Assembly: GCA_029212845.1 (NCBI GenBank)
Contig: JARGPD010000012.1
Span: 1 to 43,831, forward strand
Source: Planctomycetota bacterium
GTDB taxonomy: Bacteria; Planctomycetota; UBA1135; GCA-002686595
Direction: 5' to 3'
DNA length: 43,831 nucleotides
The notes under the pieces were generated by a model. It was not told the DNA's origin. It worked only from the letters and a program-made list of their open reading frames with translations, and made no database searches. Positions 29,208 through 37,155 of this stretch are shown in pieces; the first letter of the stretch is position 1; each line of letters starts with the position of its first letter. The translations under genes and the position numbers were made by a program.

Positions 29208-30902
29208 CTAGTTGAGTTGGGCTTCGGGAAGGCTCAGGACCAGATGGGCGAAGCCACGCAGGTGGTCCTCTTGGGCACGCTGGAAGCCGCCGCGCTCGCG
29301 GAAGCGGGCGCGACCGGTGGCTTCGTCGCGGCCCTGGGTCGGGCGCGAAGCCTCGAACTCCTGGAGCAGGAAGGCGCGCGTCTTGGGACTCAGCTCGACG
29401 GCGAGCAGCAGGTCGGCCAGGAAGTCGACCCTCTCTTCGGAAGTGGTCGCGCCGGAGCGACGCAGGAGGCCGCGCAGGTCGAGGTCGGGCTCCCACTTGC
29501 CGCTCATCGCCTTGAGGCCGCTGAGCGCCCCGAACTTGACGCCCTTGGTCGGCCGCGCCGGCAGCTCGTCCATGGAGCCCATGGCCTCCATGTCGTCCAT
29601 CATCTCCTCGCCGGAGAACATCTCGTCCTGGTCCGACAGCACCTCGCCAGCGTCCACGGTACCGACCAGGATCCCCGCCAGGTTGCCGCGCTGCATCAGG
29701 CTGGCGGTCGTGATCCAGGCCATGCCGCCGTCCCAGCCCTTGACCGTCGGCGGGTGGAAGAGCCGCTGGCCCAGCAGCCGACTGCCGGACAGGTACCAGG
29801 CCTGGGGCGGCGTGAGGTCGAGGCGCACCGACATGCCGACCAGGTAGTCGATCGGGCCCGCGACGCGCTGGCCGACGACGCGGTCGCCGTAGAACTCGGG
29901 GTCCGCGAACAGGCGTCGCAGGAGCGGCTCGAGCTCGTAGTCGCTGGCGCGCAGGTCCGCGGCGTAGCTCGCCAGACGCTCCGGCGCGGGCGAGCGGCCC
30001 TCGAAGTAGCTGAGCAGCTTCCCGGCCACGTGCAGGGCGCAGGCCTCTTGGTCCAACAGGATCTCGAGCACGTCGTCGCCGTCGTGCTTGCCGGTCACGC
30101 CCAGCACGGTCTTCTTGCCGGTGTCGTGGGCCGCGGCGCGGTTGTCGAACGCACCCTTGCGCGAGCGCCAGCCGGTGAAGGCGCGCGCGGCCTCCTTGAT
30201 GTCGTCCTCGGTGTAGTTGCCCTCGCCGAGGGTGAAGAGCTCCATCACTTCGCGCGCGAAGTTCTCGTTGGGCTCCTGCTTCTTGTTCTCGTCGTTGTCG
30301 AGGTACTCGAGCATGGCCGGGTCCTTGGCCGCTCCATGCAAGAGGTCGCGGAAGGACCCGAGGGCTTCCGCGCGCAGGAACTGGTTCTGTTCGATCATCT
30401 GGTAGGAGCTCTTCACGTCGTCCATCGAGCTCGTGAAGTAGCCGTGCCAGAAGAGCGTCATGCGGTCGCGCAGCGGGTCGGCTCCCGACGCCATCGTGTC
30501 GAACCACCAGATGGTGTAGTCCTCGAGCTGCCGCCGGTCCTCGCGGCGCATCTTGCGGCCGGCGGAGTCCGCGGCGTCGACCATGTCCTGGGGGGCTTCG
30601 TCCTTGCCGCCGGCGAGGCGCAGGGCTTCGAGGGCGTCCGACTTGGCGCCGTCCTTGCGCGTCAGTCGCTCGGGCCGCTCGCGGGGCAGCCGCTGCTCGA
30701 CCGGCAGGAAGAGCCCGTCGATCGTCGCCTCGAGTCCCTGGGCCACGGCCAGCTCCAGGTCCAGCGCGCGGGCCCCGAAGCCGGCGCGGTTGAACAGGTG
30801 CTCGGCGGCACGCAGGTCGAAGGTCAGCTCGGCGGGAGCGGGCTCCTGGGCGAGGACCGGCGTGGTCACGAGCAGGGCGAGGGCCAGGGCGGGATTCAGC
30901 AT
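29208..30902 (-). CDS. DUF1800 family secreted protein
   Basis: A 564-residue exported protein. MLNPALALALLVTTPVLAQE is a signal peptide. The family opening is present: AAEHLFNRAGFGARALDLE, followed by MTLFWHGYFTSSMDDVK, EPNENFAREVMELFTLGEG and YTEDDIKEAARAFTGW, the classic DUF1800 core. An acidic Met-rich insertion (SGEEMMDDMEAMGSMDELPA) lies near residues 425-445. The function of the family is unknown. The gene is the first of a two-gene operon with DUF1501. The ATG at 30902 is chosen because it begins a proper signal peptide; sequence upstream in the frame does not look translated. Confidence 0.92.
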   Translation of the reverse strand: MLNPALALALLVTTPVLAQEPAPAELTFDLRAAEHLFNRAGFGARALDLELAVAQGLEATIDGLFLPVEQRLPRERPERLTRKDGAKSDALEALRLAGGKDEAPQDMVDAADSAGRKMRREDRRQLEDYTIWWFDTMASGADPLRDRMTLFWHGYFTSSMDDVKSSYQMIEQNQFLRAEALGSFRDLLHGAAKDPAMLEYLDNDENKKQEPNENFAREVMELFTLGEGNYTEDDIKEAARAFTGWRSRKGAFDNRAAAHDTGKKTVLGVTGKHDGDDVLEILLDQEACALHVAGKLLSYFEGRSPAPERLASYAADLRASDYELEPLLRRLFADPEFYGDRVVGQRVAGPIDYLVGMSVRLDLTPPQAWYLSGSRLLGQRLFHPPTVKGWDGGMAWITTASLMQRGNLAGILVGTVDAGEVLSDQDEMFSGEEMMDDMEAMGSMDELPARPTKGVKFGALSGLKAMSGKWEPDLDLRGLLRRSGATTSEERVDFLADLLLAVELSPKTRAFLLQEFEASRPTQGRDEATGRARFRERGGFQRAQEDHLRGFAHLVLSLPEAQLN

Positions 30903-31061
30903 GGCGGTTGGACCGTGGGCAGGGGGGCGGCCGGGCGAGTCTAGGTGGCCTCGATGGAGGCTGGACCTGCGGAGTGGCTCCGGGGCCCGCGCCGTACACA
31001 AGGATCACCGAACCGCGCGCGCCTGTCCAGGTTCCGGCCCAACGCCGCTACACTCCCCCCC

Positions 31062-32888
31062 ATGGCTACCCCCGCACGCGCTCCCAGGGACCTGCCCGAG
31101 CTGCTCCGCCGGCTGTCCGCCGCCGGCCAGCTGATCGAGGTCGACGCCCAGGTCGACGCCGACCTCGAGGCCGCCGAGGTCCACCGTCGCGTGATCGCCG
31201 CCGGTGGTCCCGCGGTGCTGTTCCGCAACGTGAGGGACCGTGACTTCCCGCTGGTGACGAACCTCTTCGGCACGCCCGAGCGGGTCGCGATGGCCTTCGG
31301 GGACGAGCCTGGCCGCCTGATCGCCGCGGCCGCGCGCCTGCCCGAGGAGCTGATGCCGCCCACGCCGGGCAAGCTGTGGGAGCAGCGCGGCCTGTTCGCC
31401 AAGCTGGCGCGCGTGGGCCTGCGCCGCACGGGTGAGCGCCGCCGCATGTCGATCACCCAGCGCCCGCCGAAGCTGACACGCCTGCCGGCCCTACGCACCT
31501 GGTCCCGGGACGGCGGGCCCTTCCTGACCCTGCCCCTGGTGTACACCCAGCACCCGGTGACCGGCGGCTCGAACCTGGGCATGTACCGCGTCCAGATCTT
31601 CGACGACACGACCACCGGCCTGCACATGCAGATCGGCAAGGGCGGCGGGTTCCACCTTGCTGAGGCCGCGCGCCTCGGCCAGGAACTGCCGGTCAACATC
31701 CACCTCGGTGGCCCGCCGGCCTCGATCCTGGGCGCCATCGCGCCGCTGCCCGAGAACGTGCCCGAGCTCCTGCTCTCGAGCCTCGCGCTCGGCACGCGCC
31801 TCGACATGGCCAACAACCCGGCCGGCCCGCTGCCCGTGATCGGTCGCTCGGAGTTCTGCCTCGTCGGCCGCGTGAGGCCCGGTGAGGTGCGGCCCGAGGG
31901 CCCCTTCGGCGACCACTACGGCTACTACTCCGAGACCCACGACTACCCGGTCTTCCACTGCGACGCCCTGCTCGCCGCGCCCGACGCGATCTTCCCCGCG
32001 ACCGTCGTCGGCAAGCCGCGCCAGGAGGACTTCTACCTCGGCGACTTCCTACAGGACCTGCTCGCGCCCCTGTTCCCGGTGGTCATGCCCGGCGTGCGCG
32101 ACCTGTGGAGCTTTGGCGAGACCGGCTACCACTCGCTGTCCGCCGCCGTCGTGCAGGAGCGCTACCGGCGCGAGGCCATGGCCAGCGCCTTCCGGATCCT
32201 GGGCGAGGGCCAGCTGTCCCTGACCAAGTTCCTGCTGGTGCTCGACCAGCCGCCGGGCTCGACGGGCCGCTTGACCGACTTCTCGGCGGTGCTGACCCAC
32301 GTGCTGGAGCGCGCCGACTTCCGCACCGACCTCTTCCTGATGCCGAACCTGTCGATGGACACACTCGACTACGCAGGCCCCCAGGTGAACGAGGGCTCGA
32401 AGGGGGTGCTGCTCGGCCTCGGCGAGAAGCGCCGCGAGCTGCCGCGCGAGTTCTCGGGCACGCCCTCACGCGCGGTCACCGACGTGCGCGTCTTCTGCCC
32501 CGGCTGCCTCGTGGTCCAAGGGGCTGGCCACGGCGCCGAGCCCGACCTACCTGGGCGCATCGCCGCCGACCCGGCCTTCGCCGACTGGCCCTTCGTCGTG
32601 CTGACCGACGACGCCCAGCGCGCGGCCAAGAGCGACATGAACTTCCTCTGGACGACCTTCACGCGCTTCGACCCCGCCAGCGACCTGACCGCGGCTAGCG
32701 TCGACCTCGTAAAGAACCACGCCGCCTTCACCCCGCCCGTCGTGCTCGACGCCCGCATGAAGGCCTGGTACCCCGAGGAGCTCTACTGCGACGAGCGCAC
32801 GGCCGAGCTCGTCGACCGCCGCTGGAACGAGTACTTCCCCGCCGGCACCGTCGCCATGGGCGACTCCGACCGCGGCCACCTCGACTGA
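31062..32888 (+). CDS. UbiD family (prenylated-FMN) decarboxylase
   Basis: A 608-residue UbiD-type (de)carboxylase. These enzymes use prenylated FMN made by a UbiX partner to decarboxylate aromatic or unsaturated acids, often in ubiquinone or menaquinone synthesis. Family blocks include LPELLRRLSAAGQLIEVDA at the N terminus, LVTNLFGTPERVAMAFG, TQHPVTGGSNLGMYRVQIFD, TGLHMQIGKGGG, EGPFGDHYGYYS and SLTKFLLVLD. In a menaquinone-using bacterium the MqnL-type step of the futalosine route is one possibility, but no other quinone gene is in the window, so the substrate is open. No ubiX is adjacent. The ATG at 31062 is taken; the frame upstream of it lacks similarity. A 294-bp spacer with an inverted repeat follows. 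Confidence 0.92.
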   Translation: MATPARAPRDLPELLRRLSAAGQLIEVDAQVDADLEAAEVHRRVIAAGGPAVLFRNVRDRDFPLVTNLFGTPERVAMAFGDEPGRLIAAAARLPEELMPPTPGKLWEQRGLFAKLARVGLRRTGERRRMSITQRPPKLTRLPALRTWSRDGGPFLTLPLVYTQHPVTGGSNLGMYRVQIFDDTTTGLHMQIGKGGGFHLAEAARLGQELPVNIHLGGPPASILGAIAPLPENVPELLLSSLALGTRLDMANNPAGPLPVIGRSEFCLVGRVRPGEVRPEGPFGDHYGYYSETHDYPVFHCDALLAAPDAIFPATVVGKPRQEDFYLGDFLQDLLAPLFPVVMPGVRDLWSFGETGYHSLSAAVVQERYRREAMASAFRILGEGQLSLTKFLLVLDQPPGSTGRLTDFSAVLTHVLERADFRTDLFLMPNLSMDTLDYAGPQVNEGSKGVLLGLGEKRRELPREFSGTPSRAVTDVRVFCPGCLVVQGAGHGAEPDLPGRIAADPAFADWPFVVLTDDAQRAAKSDMNFLWTTFTRFDPASDLTAASVDLVKNHAAFTPPVVLDARMKAWYPEELYCDERTAELVDRRWNEYFPAGTVAMGDSDRGHLD

Positions 32889-33049
32889 GCCCGAGGGACC
32901 AGGGCGTTGGGCGCCATGCCCCCCCGACCGAGGGTCAGCCGAGGGGCACTCGAGAGTCACCCGTACGGCGGCCGAATCCCACCCAGGAGCCGGCCGAGGG
33001 CCGTCTTGGTGCGAGGTCCTGGCGATCGATCCCAGCCGCTGCGACAGCG

Positions 33050-33099
33050 CCAGACCGACGGTCAGCAGCATGGTGTGCGACTCCGTACCGTCGGTCTGG
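33050..33099. promoter_or_regulatory. Perfect 13-bp inverted repeat upstream of the DUF547 gene
   Basis: CCAGACCGACGGT (33050-33062) and ACCGTCGGTCTGG (33087-33099) match perfectly around a 24-base loop. It lies in the 294-bp spacer, 162 bases after the UbiD-like gene's stop and 84 bases before the DUF547 ATG. It could be a terminator stem, a small structured RNA, or a two-site operator. No T tract follows. Confidence 0.5.
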
Positions 33100-33182
33100 G
33101 CCGAGTAACGAATGGGAAAGCGCGCTGCGGCTGGTCAACCGGGCCCCGTAGAGCCAGCCTCCACCTCCACCCACTTGCGCCC

Positions 33183-34064
33183 ATGAAGCCTCTGATCCTC
33201 TTCTCCAGCCTCCTGCTCGCCTGCCTCGGGGCCACCTTCGCCGTTGCCAGCGCCCAGGACTCGCGTCCGACCGAAGCTCCGGCCGTCCGAGCCGCCTTCG
33301 ACCACAGCCCCTTGACCGCCTTGCTCACGCGCCACGTCCAGGACGAGCGCGTCGACTACGCCGGCCTCGAGCGTGATCGAGCCCAGCTGGACGCATACAT
33401 CCTGCGCCTCGAAGCCGTGACCCCGAAGGCGATGCAGGCCTGGAGCGAGGACGAGCGCTTCGCCTTCTGGGCCAACACCTACAACGCGGTCACCCTGCAG
33501 CTGATCGTCGACCACTACCGCCAGCCGGGCGGCAAGACCCTCGGCTCGATCACCGACATCAGCTTCGAGGCCAAGGACGGCGAGCGGCTCAACGCCTGGC
33601 AGCAGCCGCTGGTCGCCCTCGGCGCCTTCCACCCGGACGGGACCGGGAAGGACCTGACCCTCGACGCGATCGAGAACCGCATCCTGCGACCGACCTTCGG
33701 GGACGAGCGCGTGCACGCCGCGGTCAACTGCGCGTCGATCGGGTGCCCGCCCCTGCGCGCCGAGGCCTTCCTGGGCAAGGGCCTCGATGCCCAGCTCGAC
33801 GACCAGATGGCCGCCTTCCTGTCGGGACCGCGCAACGCCTTCGACAAGGCCGCCAAGACCGTGCGCTTGTCCCGAGTCTTTGACTGGTACGGCAGCGATT
33901 TCGTGGACGCCGAGGCCGGCACCGACCTCGCCGACTGGCTGGTCGAGAACGGCCCCGCGAGCGCCGGCGCCACGGCCGAGGACCGCGCCTGGATCGCCAC
34001 CGCGAAGCTCGACTACCTCGAGTACGACTGGGCCCTCAACGACGTGGTCCGCGACGAGCGCTGA
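33183..34064 (+). CDS. DUF547 family exported protein
   Basis: A 293-residue exported protein. MKPLILFSSLLLACLGATFA is a signal peptide, probably cleaved after VASA. The DUF547 core follows: YAGLERDRAQLDAYI, RFAFWANTYNAVTLQLIVDH, LTLDAIENRILRPTF, ERVHAAVNCASIGCPPLRAEAF and VRLSRVFDWYGSDF. The conserved Cys pair in NCASIGCPPL is intact. DUF547 is common in bacteria and plants, but the reaction is unknown; a papain-like or transglutaminase-like fold is sometimes suggested. The ATG at 33183 is the only start giving a signal peptide. The gene converges on the EF-hand gene, with a hairpin between. Confidence 0.88.
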   Translation: MKPLILFSSLLLACLGATFAVASAQDSRPTEAPAVRAAFDHSPLTALLTRHVQDERVDYAGLERDRAQLDAYILRLEAVTPKAMQAWSEDERFAFWANTYNAVTLQLIVDHYRQPGGKTLGSITDISFEAKDGERLNAWQQPLVALGAFHPDGTGKDLTLDAIENRILRPTFGDERVHAAVNCASIGCPPLRAEAFLGKGLDAQLDDQMAAFLSGPRNAFDKAAKTVRLSRVFDWYGSDFVDAEAGTDLADWLVENGPASAGATAEDRAWIATAKLDYLEYDWALNDVVRDER

Positions 34065-34100
34065 GGGACCGGGCGGCGGCCGGTGCGGCGATGAGCTCGC

Positions 34101-34123
34101 CGAGCCCCCAGGGGGCGGGCTCG
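34101..34123. terminator. Hairpin between convergent DUF547 and EF-hand genes
   Basis: CGAGCCC (34101-34107) pairs with GGGCTCG (34117-34123), with C and G runs in the loop that could extend pairing. It lies 37 bases after the DUF547 stop and is followed by TTC on the plus strand. It may act on both strands. Confidence 0.5.
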
Positions 34124-34180
34124 TTCAAGGCCGGTGGAGACCTGGGCGAGGTGGTGCGGGCGGGGGCGAGGCCGGACCGG

Positions 34181-34930
34181 TCAGCGGAGCTCGAGCTCGA
34201 GCCAGCCGAGGTGGTCGTCGTCGTCGCGGTCGAGCAGGGCCAGCACCGCGCCGAAGGGGTCGCGGCCGGTTGGGGGGCGCGGGGCGCCGGCCTCGAACTC
34301 GGCGCGCGAGAGGCGCTGGTCTCGATCCCGGTCCAGCTCGGCGAAGCGCGCGTGCCAGGTCTCGGCCAGGGGCGCCCCGGGCGCGGCAGGGTCCGCGAGC
34401 GCGCGCAGCAATGCCCGCTGGGCCAGGCTGCGGACCAGCACCGCCTCGGCGCGAGCGGACACGTCGGACGACTCCACCGGGAAGTCCTCGATGGTCACGG
34501 TCCCGCTGCGATCGTGGTCGTGGCGCAGCAGGTCCCGGCCGCCGAGCTCGTCCTCGGTGACCCGGTTGTCGCCGTTCAGGTCGTAGCGCTCGCGCAGCAG
34601 GCTCCAGCCGAGCTGGGGCGGGGCCTCGACCGCGGGCCGCTCCCCCACCGCTCCCTCGGGGCCGCGTCCTTCGACCAGGCCCGCCAGGATTGCACGACCA
34701 CCGAGGGGATCCGCGGGGGGGGGCTCGACGACGCGCTCGGTGACGCAGGCGAGGCCTATGCAGGCCAGCAAGAGGGTAGCTTGGACCGTGCGACAAGGGT
34801 CCGGGCCGCGCCAGAGCCTGCCAGGACGCAGCGGCGGCTCCGCGCGTGGGTCGCGGCGACCGGCGGGACCAACCGGGGGCGCCTGGCCCCAGGGGCCGCG
34901 CACGGTCCGCCGCAAGTGCCGCTCGCCCAT
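34181..34930 (-). CDS. EF-hand calcium-binding protein, probably exported
   Basis: A 249-residue frame whose C-terminal ~130 residues carry four EF-hand-like loops: DLNGDNRVTEDE, DHDRSGTVTIED, DRDRDQRLSRAE and DRDDDDHLGWLE. The first three follow the D-x-[DN]-x-[DGQ] pattern; the last is looser. A hydrophobic stretch (VQATLLLACIGLACV) near residues 50-64 looks like a lipoprotein or export signal, yet the sequence before it is Pro/Arg-rich and not signal-like. The ATG at 34930 is eight bases beyond the tryptophan dioxygenase stop, which favours coupling, but an internal GTG (34903) is possible. No enzyme domain is recognised; a calcium-dependent structural role is inference. Confidence 0.72.
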   Translation of the reverse strand: MGERHLRRTVRGPWGQAPPVGPAGRRDPRAEPPLRPGRLWRGPDPCRTVQATLLLACIGLACVTERVVEPPPADPLGGRAILAGLVEGRGPEGAVGERPAVEAPPQLGWSLLRERYDLNGDNRVTEDELGGRDLLRHDHDRSGTVTIEDFPVESSDVSARAEAVLVRSLAQRALLRALADPAAPGAPLAETWHARFAELDRDRDQRLSRAEFEAGAPRPPTGRDPFGAVLALLDRDDDDHLGWLELELR

Positions 34931-34937
34931 CCGATCC

Positions 34938-36053
34938 TCAGGACCCCTCGGCGACGAAGCCGTAGAAGTCGGGGCGCTCGAGGGGCGGGGCCGCCTTGAT
35001 CTGGATCTGGCAGGTGCGGCAGGCCCAGACGTCCTTGAAGATGCGGTACTTGAGCGCGGTCGCGTCGAGGTAGTCGACGCCGGCGCTGCCGCCGGTGCCG
35101 GTGCGGCGGCCGATGACGCGCTCGACCATGCGCGCGTGGCGCTGTCGGAAGATCACGAACAGCTGCTCGAACTCGACGATCGCGTCGAGCAGCTCGCGCG
35201 GCCAGGACAACAGCGGCAGCTCGCGGTAGGTCGTGATGAACAGGATCGCGGCGCGGATGCGGCGGGTGCGCGCGTCGTCGACCTCGCCGGTCGGGTTGAG
35301 GAAGGCGGCCTGGCCGGCGCTCTCCTTGGCGTAGCGCTGGCGCAGGGTCTCCTGGTCCTCGGCGGTGTGGGAGCGCGACAGGGCGACCTCGAGCGAGCCG
35401 GCGATCTCGGCGTCGACGGCACCGAGGTAGCGCTCGATGAAGCGGTCGAGGGAGCCGGCCGCGCCCTCGTCGTCCGGGCCGTAGCCGTCGATCGGGGTCC
35501 GGTACAGCCACTCGGCGATCACCGACCGCAGGCTCGGCCCGCTCGCGCGGGTCCCCTCGACCTTGTCGTAGGCGCTCGAGCGCGTGCCGTCGTGGGCGCG
35601 CAGGGCCTGCATGTAGTCGCCCTCGACCCCCAGGGACAGGCGGTCCTTGTCCTCCAGCCCCAGGAGGATCTCGATCTGGCGCAGCTGGGCGCTCTGGAAG
35701 CCCGAGGCCGGCATCAGCTTGTCGCGGAAGGACAGGTAGTCGCGGGTCGAGAGGGTCTCCATGATCTGGAAGTGGTCGACGCAGCGCTCGATGATCGTGC
35801 AGACCCGGCGCAGGGCGTGGACCGCGCCCGAGAGGGCCTGCTCGGCCACGGGACCGCCGCTGAAGAGCTCCCGGGCGGCCCCCAGCTCGCGCAGGATCAG
35901 CTTGAACCAGAGCTCGTAGACCTGGTGGACGACGATGAACATGACCTCGTCGTTGCCAAGGGAAGCCTCGTCCCCCTCGACACCGCCCTGCAAGCTCAGC
36001 AGGTCGTCGACGCGGATGTACTCCCAATAATTGACGCGCTTCTCGGTACCCAT
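34938..36053 (-). CDS. kynA: Tryptophan 2,3-dioxygenase
   Basis: A 371-residue heme dioxygenase that opens the indole ring of L-tryptophan to N-formylkynurenine, the first step of the kynurenine route. Key blocks are HQVYELWFKLILREL (distal His43), STRDYLSFRDKLMPASGFQS (substrate-side Arg and Phe) and FRQRHARMVERVIG (proximal heme ligand His306), followed by GTGGSAGVDYLD. The length is somewhat longer than most bacterial forms. A CRTC motif lies in the C-terminal extension, of unknown purpose. ATG 36053 is preferred over 36065. No kynurenine formamidase or kynureninase is adjacent. It is divergent from bioB, and an EF-hand gene follows on the same strand. Confidence 0.95.
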   Translation of the reverse strand: MGTEKRVNYWEYIRVDDLLSLQGGVEGDEASLGNDEVMFIVVHQVYELWFKLILRELGAARELFSGGPVAEQALSGAVHALRRVCTIIERCVDHFQIMETLSTRDYLSFRDKLMPASGFQSAQLRQIEILLGLEDKDRLSLGVEGDYMQALRAHDGTRSSAYDKVEGTRASGPSLRSVIAEWLYRTPIDGYGPDDEGAAGSLDRFIERYLGAVDAEIAGSLEVALSRSHTAEDQETLRQRYAKESAGQAAFLNPTGEVDDARTRRIRAAILFITTYRELPLLSWPRELLDAIVEFEQLFVIFRQRHARMVERVIGRRTGTGGSAGVDYLDATALKYRIFKDVWACRTCQIQIKAAPPLERPDFYGFVAEGS

Positions 36054-36110
36054 GGGGGGCAGCATACGCCCTCCCGGGGCAGCTCTGACGGCACTCCGAG
36101 CTCAAAAACC

Positions 36111-36138
36111 CCGGGGGTCCTGCGCGGGACGGCCCCGG
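36111..36138 (+). promoter_or_regulatory. Stable hairpin in the bioB leader
   Basis: CCGGGG-GTCC pairs with GGAC and CCCCGG around TGCGCG, with a two-base GG bulge. The last stem base is 21 bases before the bioB ATG, so it would lie in the 5' leader and could hide or expose the start region. No BirA operator-like sequence (TTGTAAAC and its inverse) is seen in this divergent spacer. Confidence 0.4.
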
Positions 36139-36158
36139 AGCCTTAACCTCTCCGCGCC

Positions 36159-37145
36159 ATGTCGATCCCCGTCCAGAGTCCGCCGGCTACGCCGGAGACC
36201 CCCCCTTCCACGTCCCAGGTCGAGATCCTTGCGCTGTTCGAGCGCCCGCTGCTCGAGCTGGTCTTCGAGGCCGCCCAGGTCCACCGCGCGCACCACGACC
36301 CGCGCGAGGTCCAGCGCTCCCAGCTGCTGTCGATCAAGACCGGCGGCTGCTCGGAGGACTGCGGCTACTGCAGCCAGTCGGCCCACTTCAAGACGCCGGT
36401 CGAGCGCGAGAAGCTGCTGGGCGTTGACGAGGTGCTGGCCGCCGCCGCGGCCGCCAAGGAAGGCGGCTCGGGTCGCTTCTGCATGGGCGCCGCCTGGCGC
36501 GAGGTCAAGGACGGCCCCGAGTTCGAGCGCGTGCTGGACATGGTGCGCGGCGTGCGCGAGCTCGGCATGGAGACCTGCGTGACCCTCGGCATGCTCAACG
36601 AGAGCCAGGCCGAGCGCCTGCGCGAGGCGGGCCTCGACTACTACAACCACAACCTCGACACCGGCCGCAGCCACTACGACGAGGTCGTCACCACCCACTC
36701 CTACGACGAGCGCCTGAACACCCTGGCCAACGTCCGCGGTGCCGGCCTGGCCGTCTGCGCCGGGGGCATCCTGGGCCTCGGCGAGAGCCGCGCCCAGCGC
36801 GCCGAGCTGATCGCCGAGCTGGCCTCGCTCGACCCCCAGCCCGAGAGCGTGCCGATCAACAACCTGGTGCCGATCGAGGGCACGCCGATCGGCGGCGAGC
36901 AGGGCACGGTCGACTGGTCCGAGATGGTCCGCACCGTCGCGGCCGCGCGCATCGCGATGCCCAAGAGCCGCGTGCGCCTGTCGGCCGGCCGCCGCGAGCT
37001 CGGCGAAGAAGCCCAGGCCCTGTGCTTCCTGGCCGGCGCCAACTCGATCTTCACCGGCGACGAGCTGCTGACGACGCCGAACCCGTCCGAGGACGTGGAC
37101 GCGGCCCTGTTCGAGAAGCTCGGCCTGTACGGCACGCGCCGCTAG
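36159..37145 (+). CDS. bioB: Biotin synthase
   Basis: A 328-residue radical SAM enzyme that inserts sulfur into dethiobiotin, the last step of biotin synthesis. The radical SAM motif is [16 protein letters not shown] (Cys64, Cys68, Cys71). Downstream blocks typical of BioB are [51 protein letters not shown] and [13 protein letters not shown], ending with the [2Fe-2S] ligand-bearing region [10 protein letters not shown] and [16 protein letters not shown]. All cluster ligands expected for the family appear present. The gene opens a biotin operon: bioB, the bioF-bioD fusion ten bases later, then bioA. Nothing odd in length or start. Confidence 0.97.
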   Translation: MSIPVQSPPATPETPPSTSQVEILALFERPLLELVFEAAQVHRAHHDPREVQRSQLLSIKTGGCSEDCGYCSQSAHFKTPVEREKLLGVDEVLAAAAAAKEGGSGRFCMGAAWREVKDGPEFERVLDMVRGVRELGMETCVTLGMLNESQAERLREAGLDYYNHNLDTGRSHYDEVVTTHSYDERLNTLANVRGAGLAVCAGGILGLGESRAQRAELIAELASLDPQPESVPINNLVPIEGTPIGGEQGTVDWSEMVRTVAAARIAMPKSRVRLSAGRRELGEEAQALCFLAGANSIFTGDELLTTPNPSEDVDAALFEKLGLYGTRR

Positions 37146-37155
37146 GCGAGTCGCC

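Noticed and set aside
36066-36158. BirA operator upstream of bioB
   Set aside because: No sequence resembling the TTGTAAAC-type palindrome is found in the spacer.
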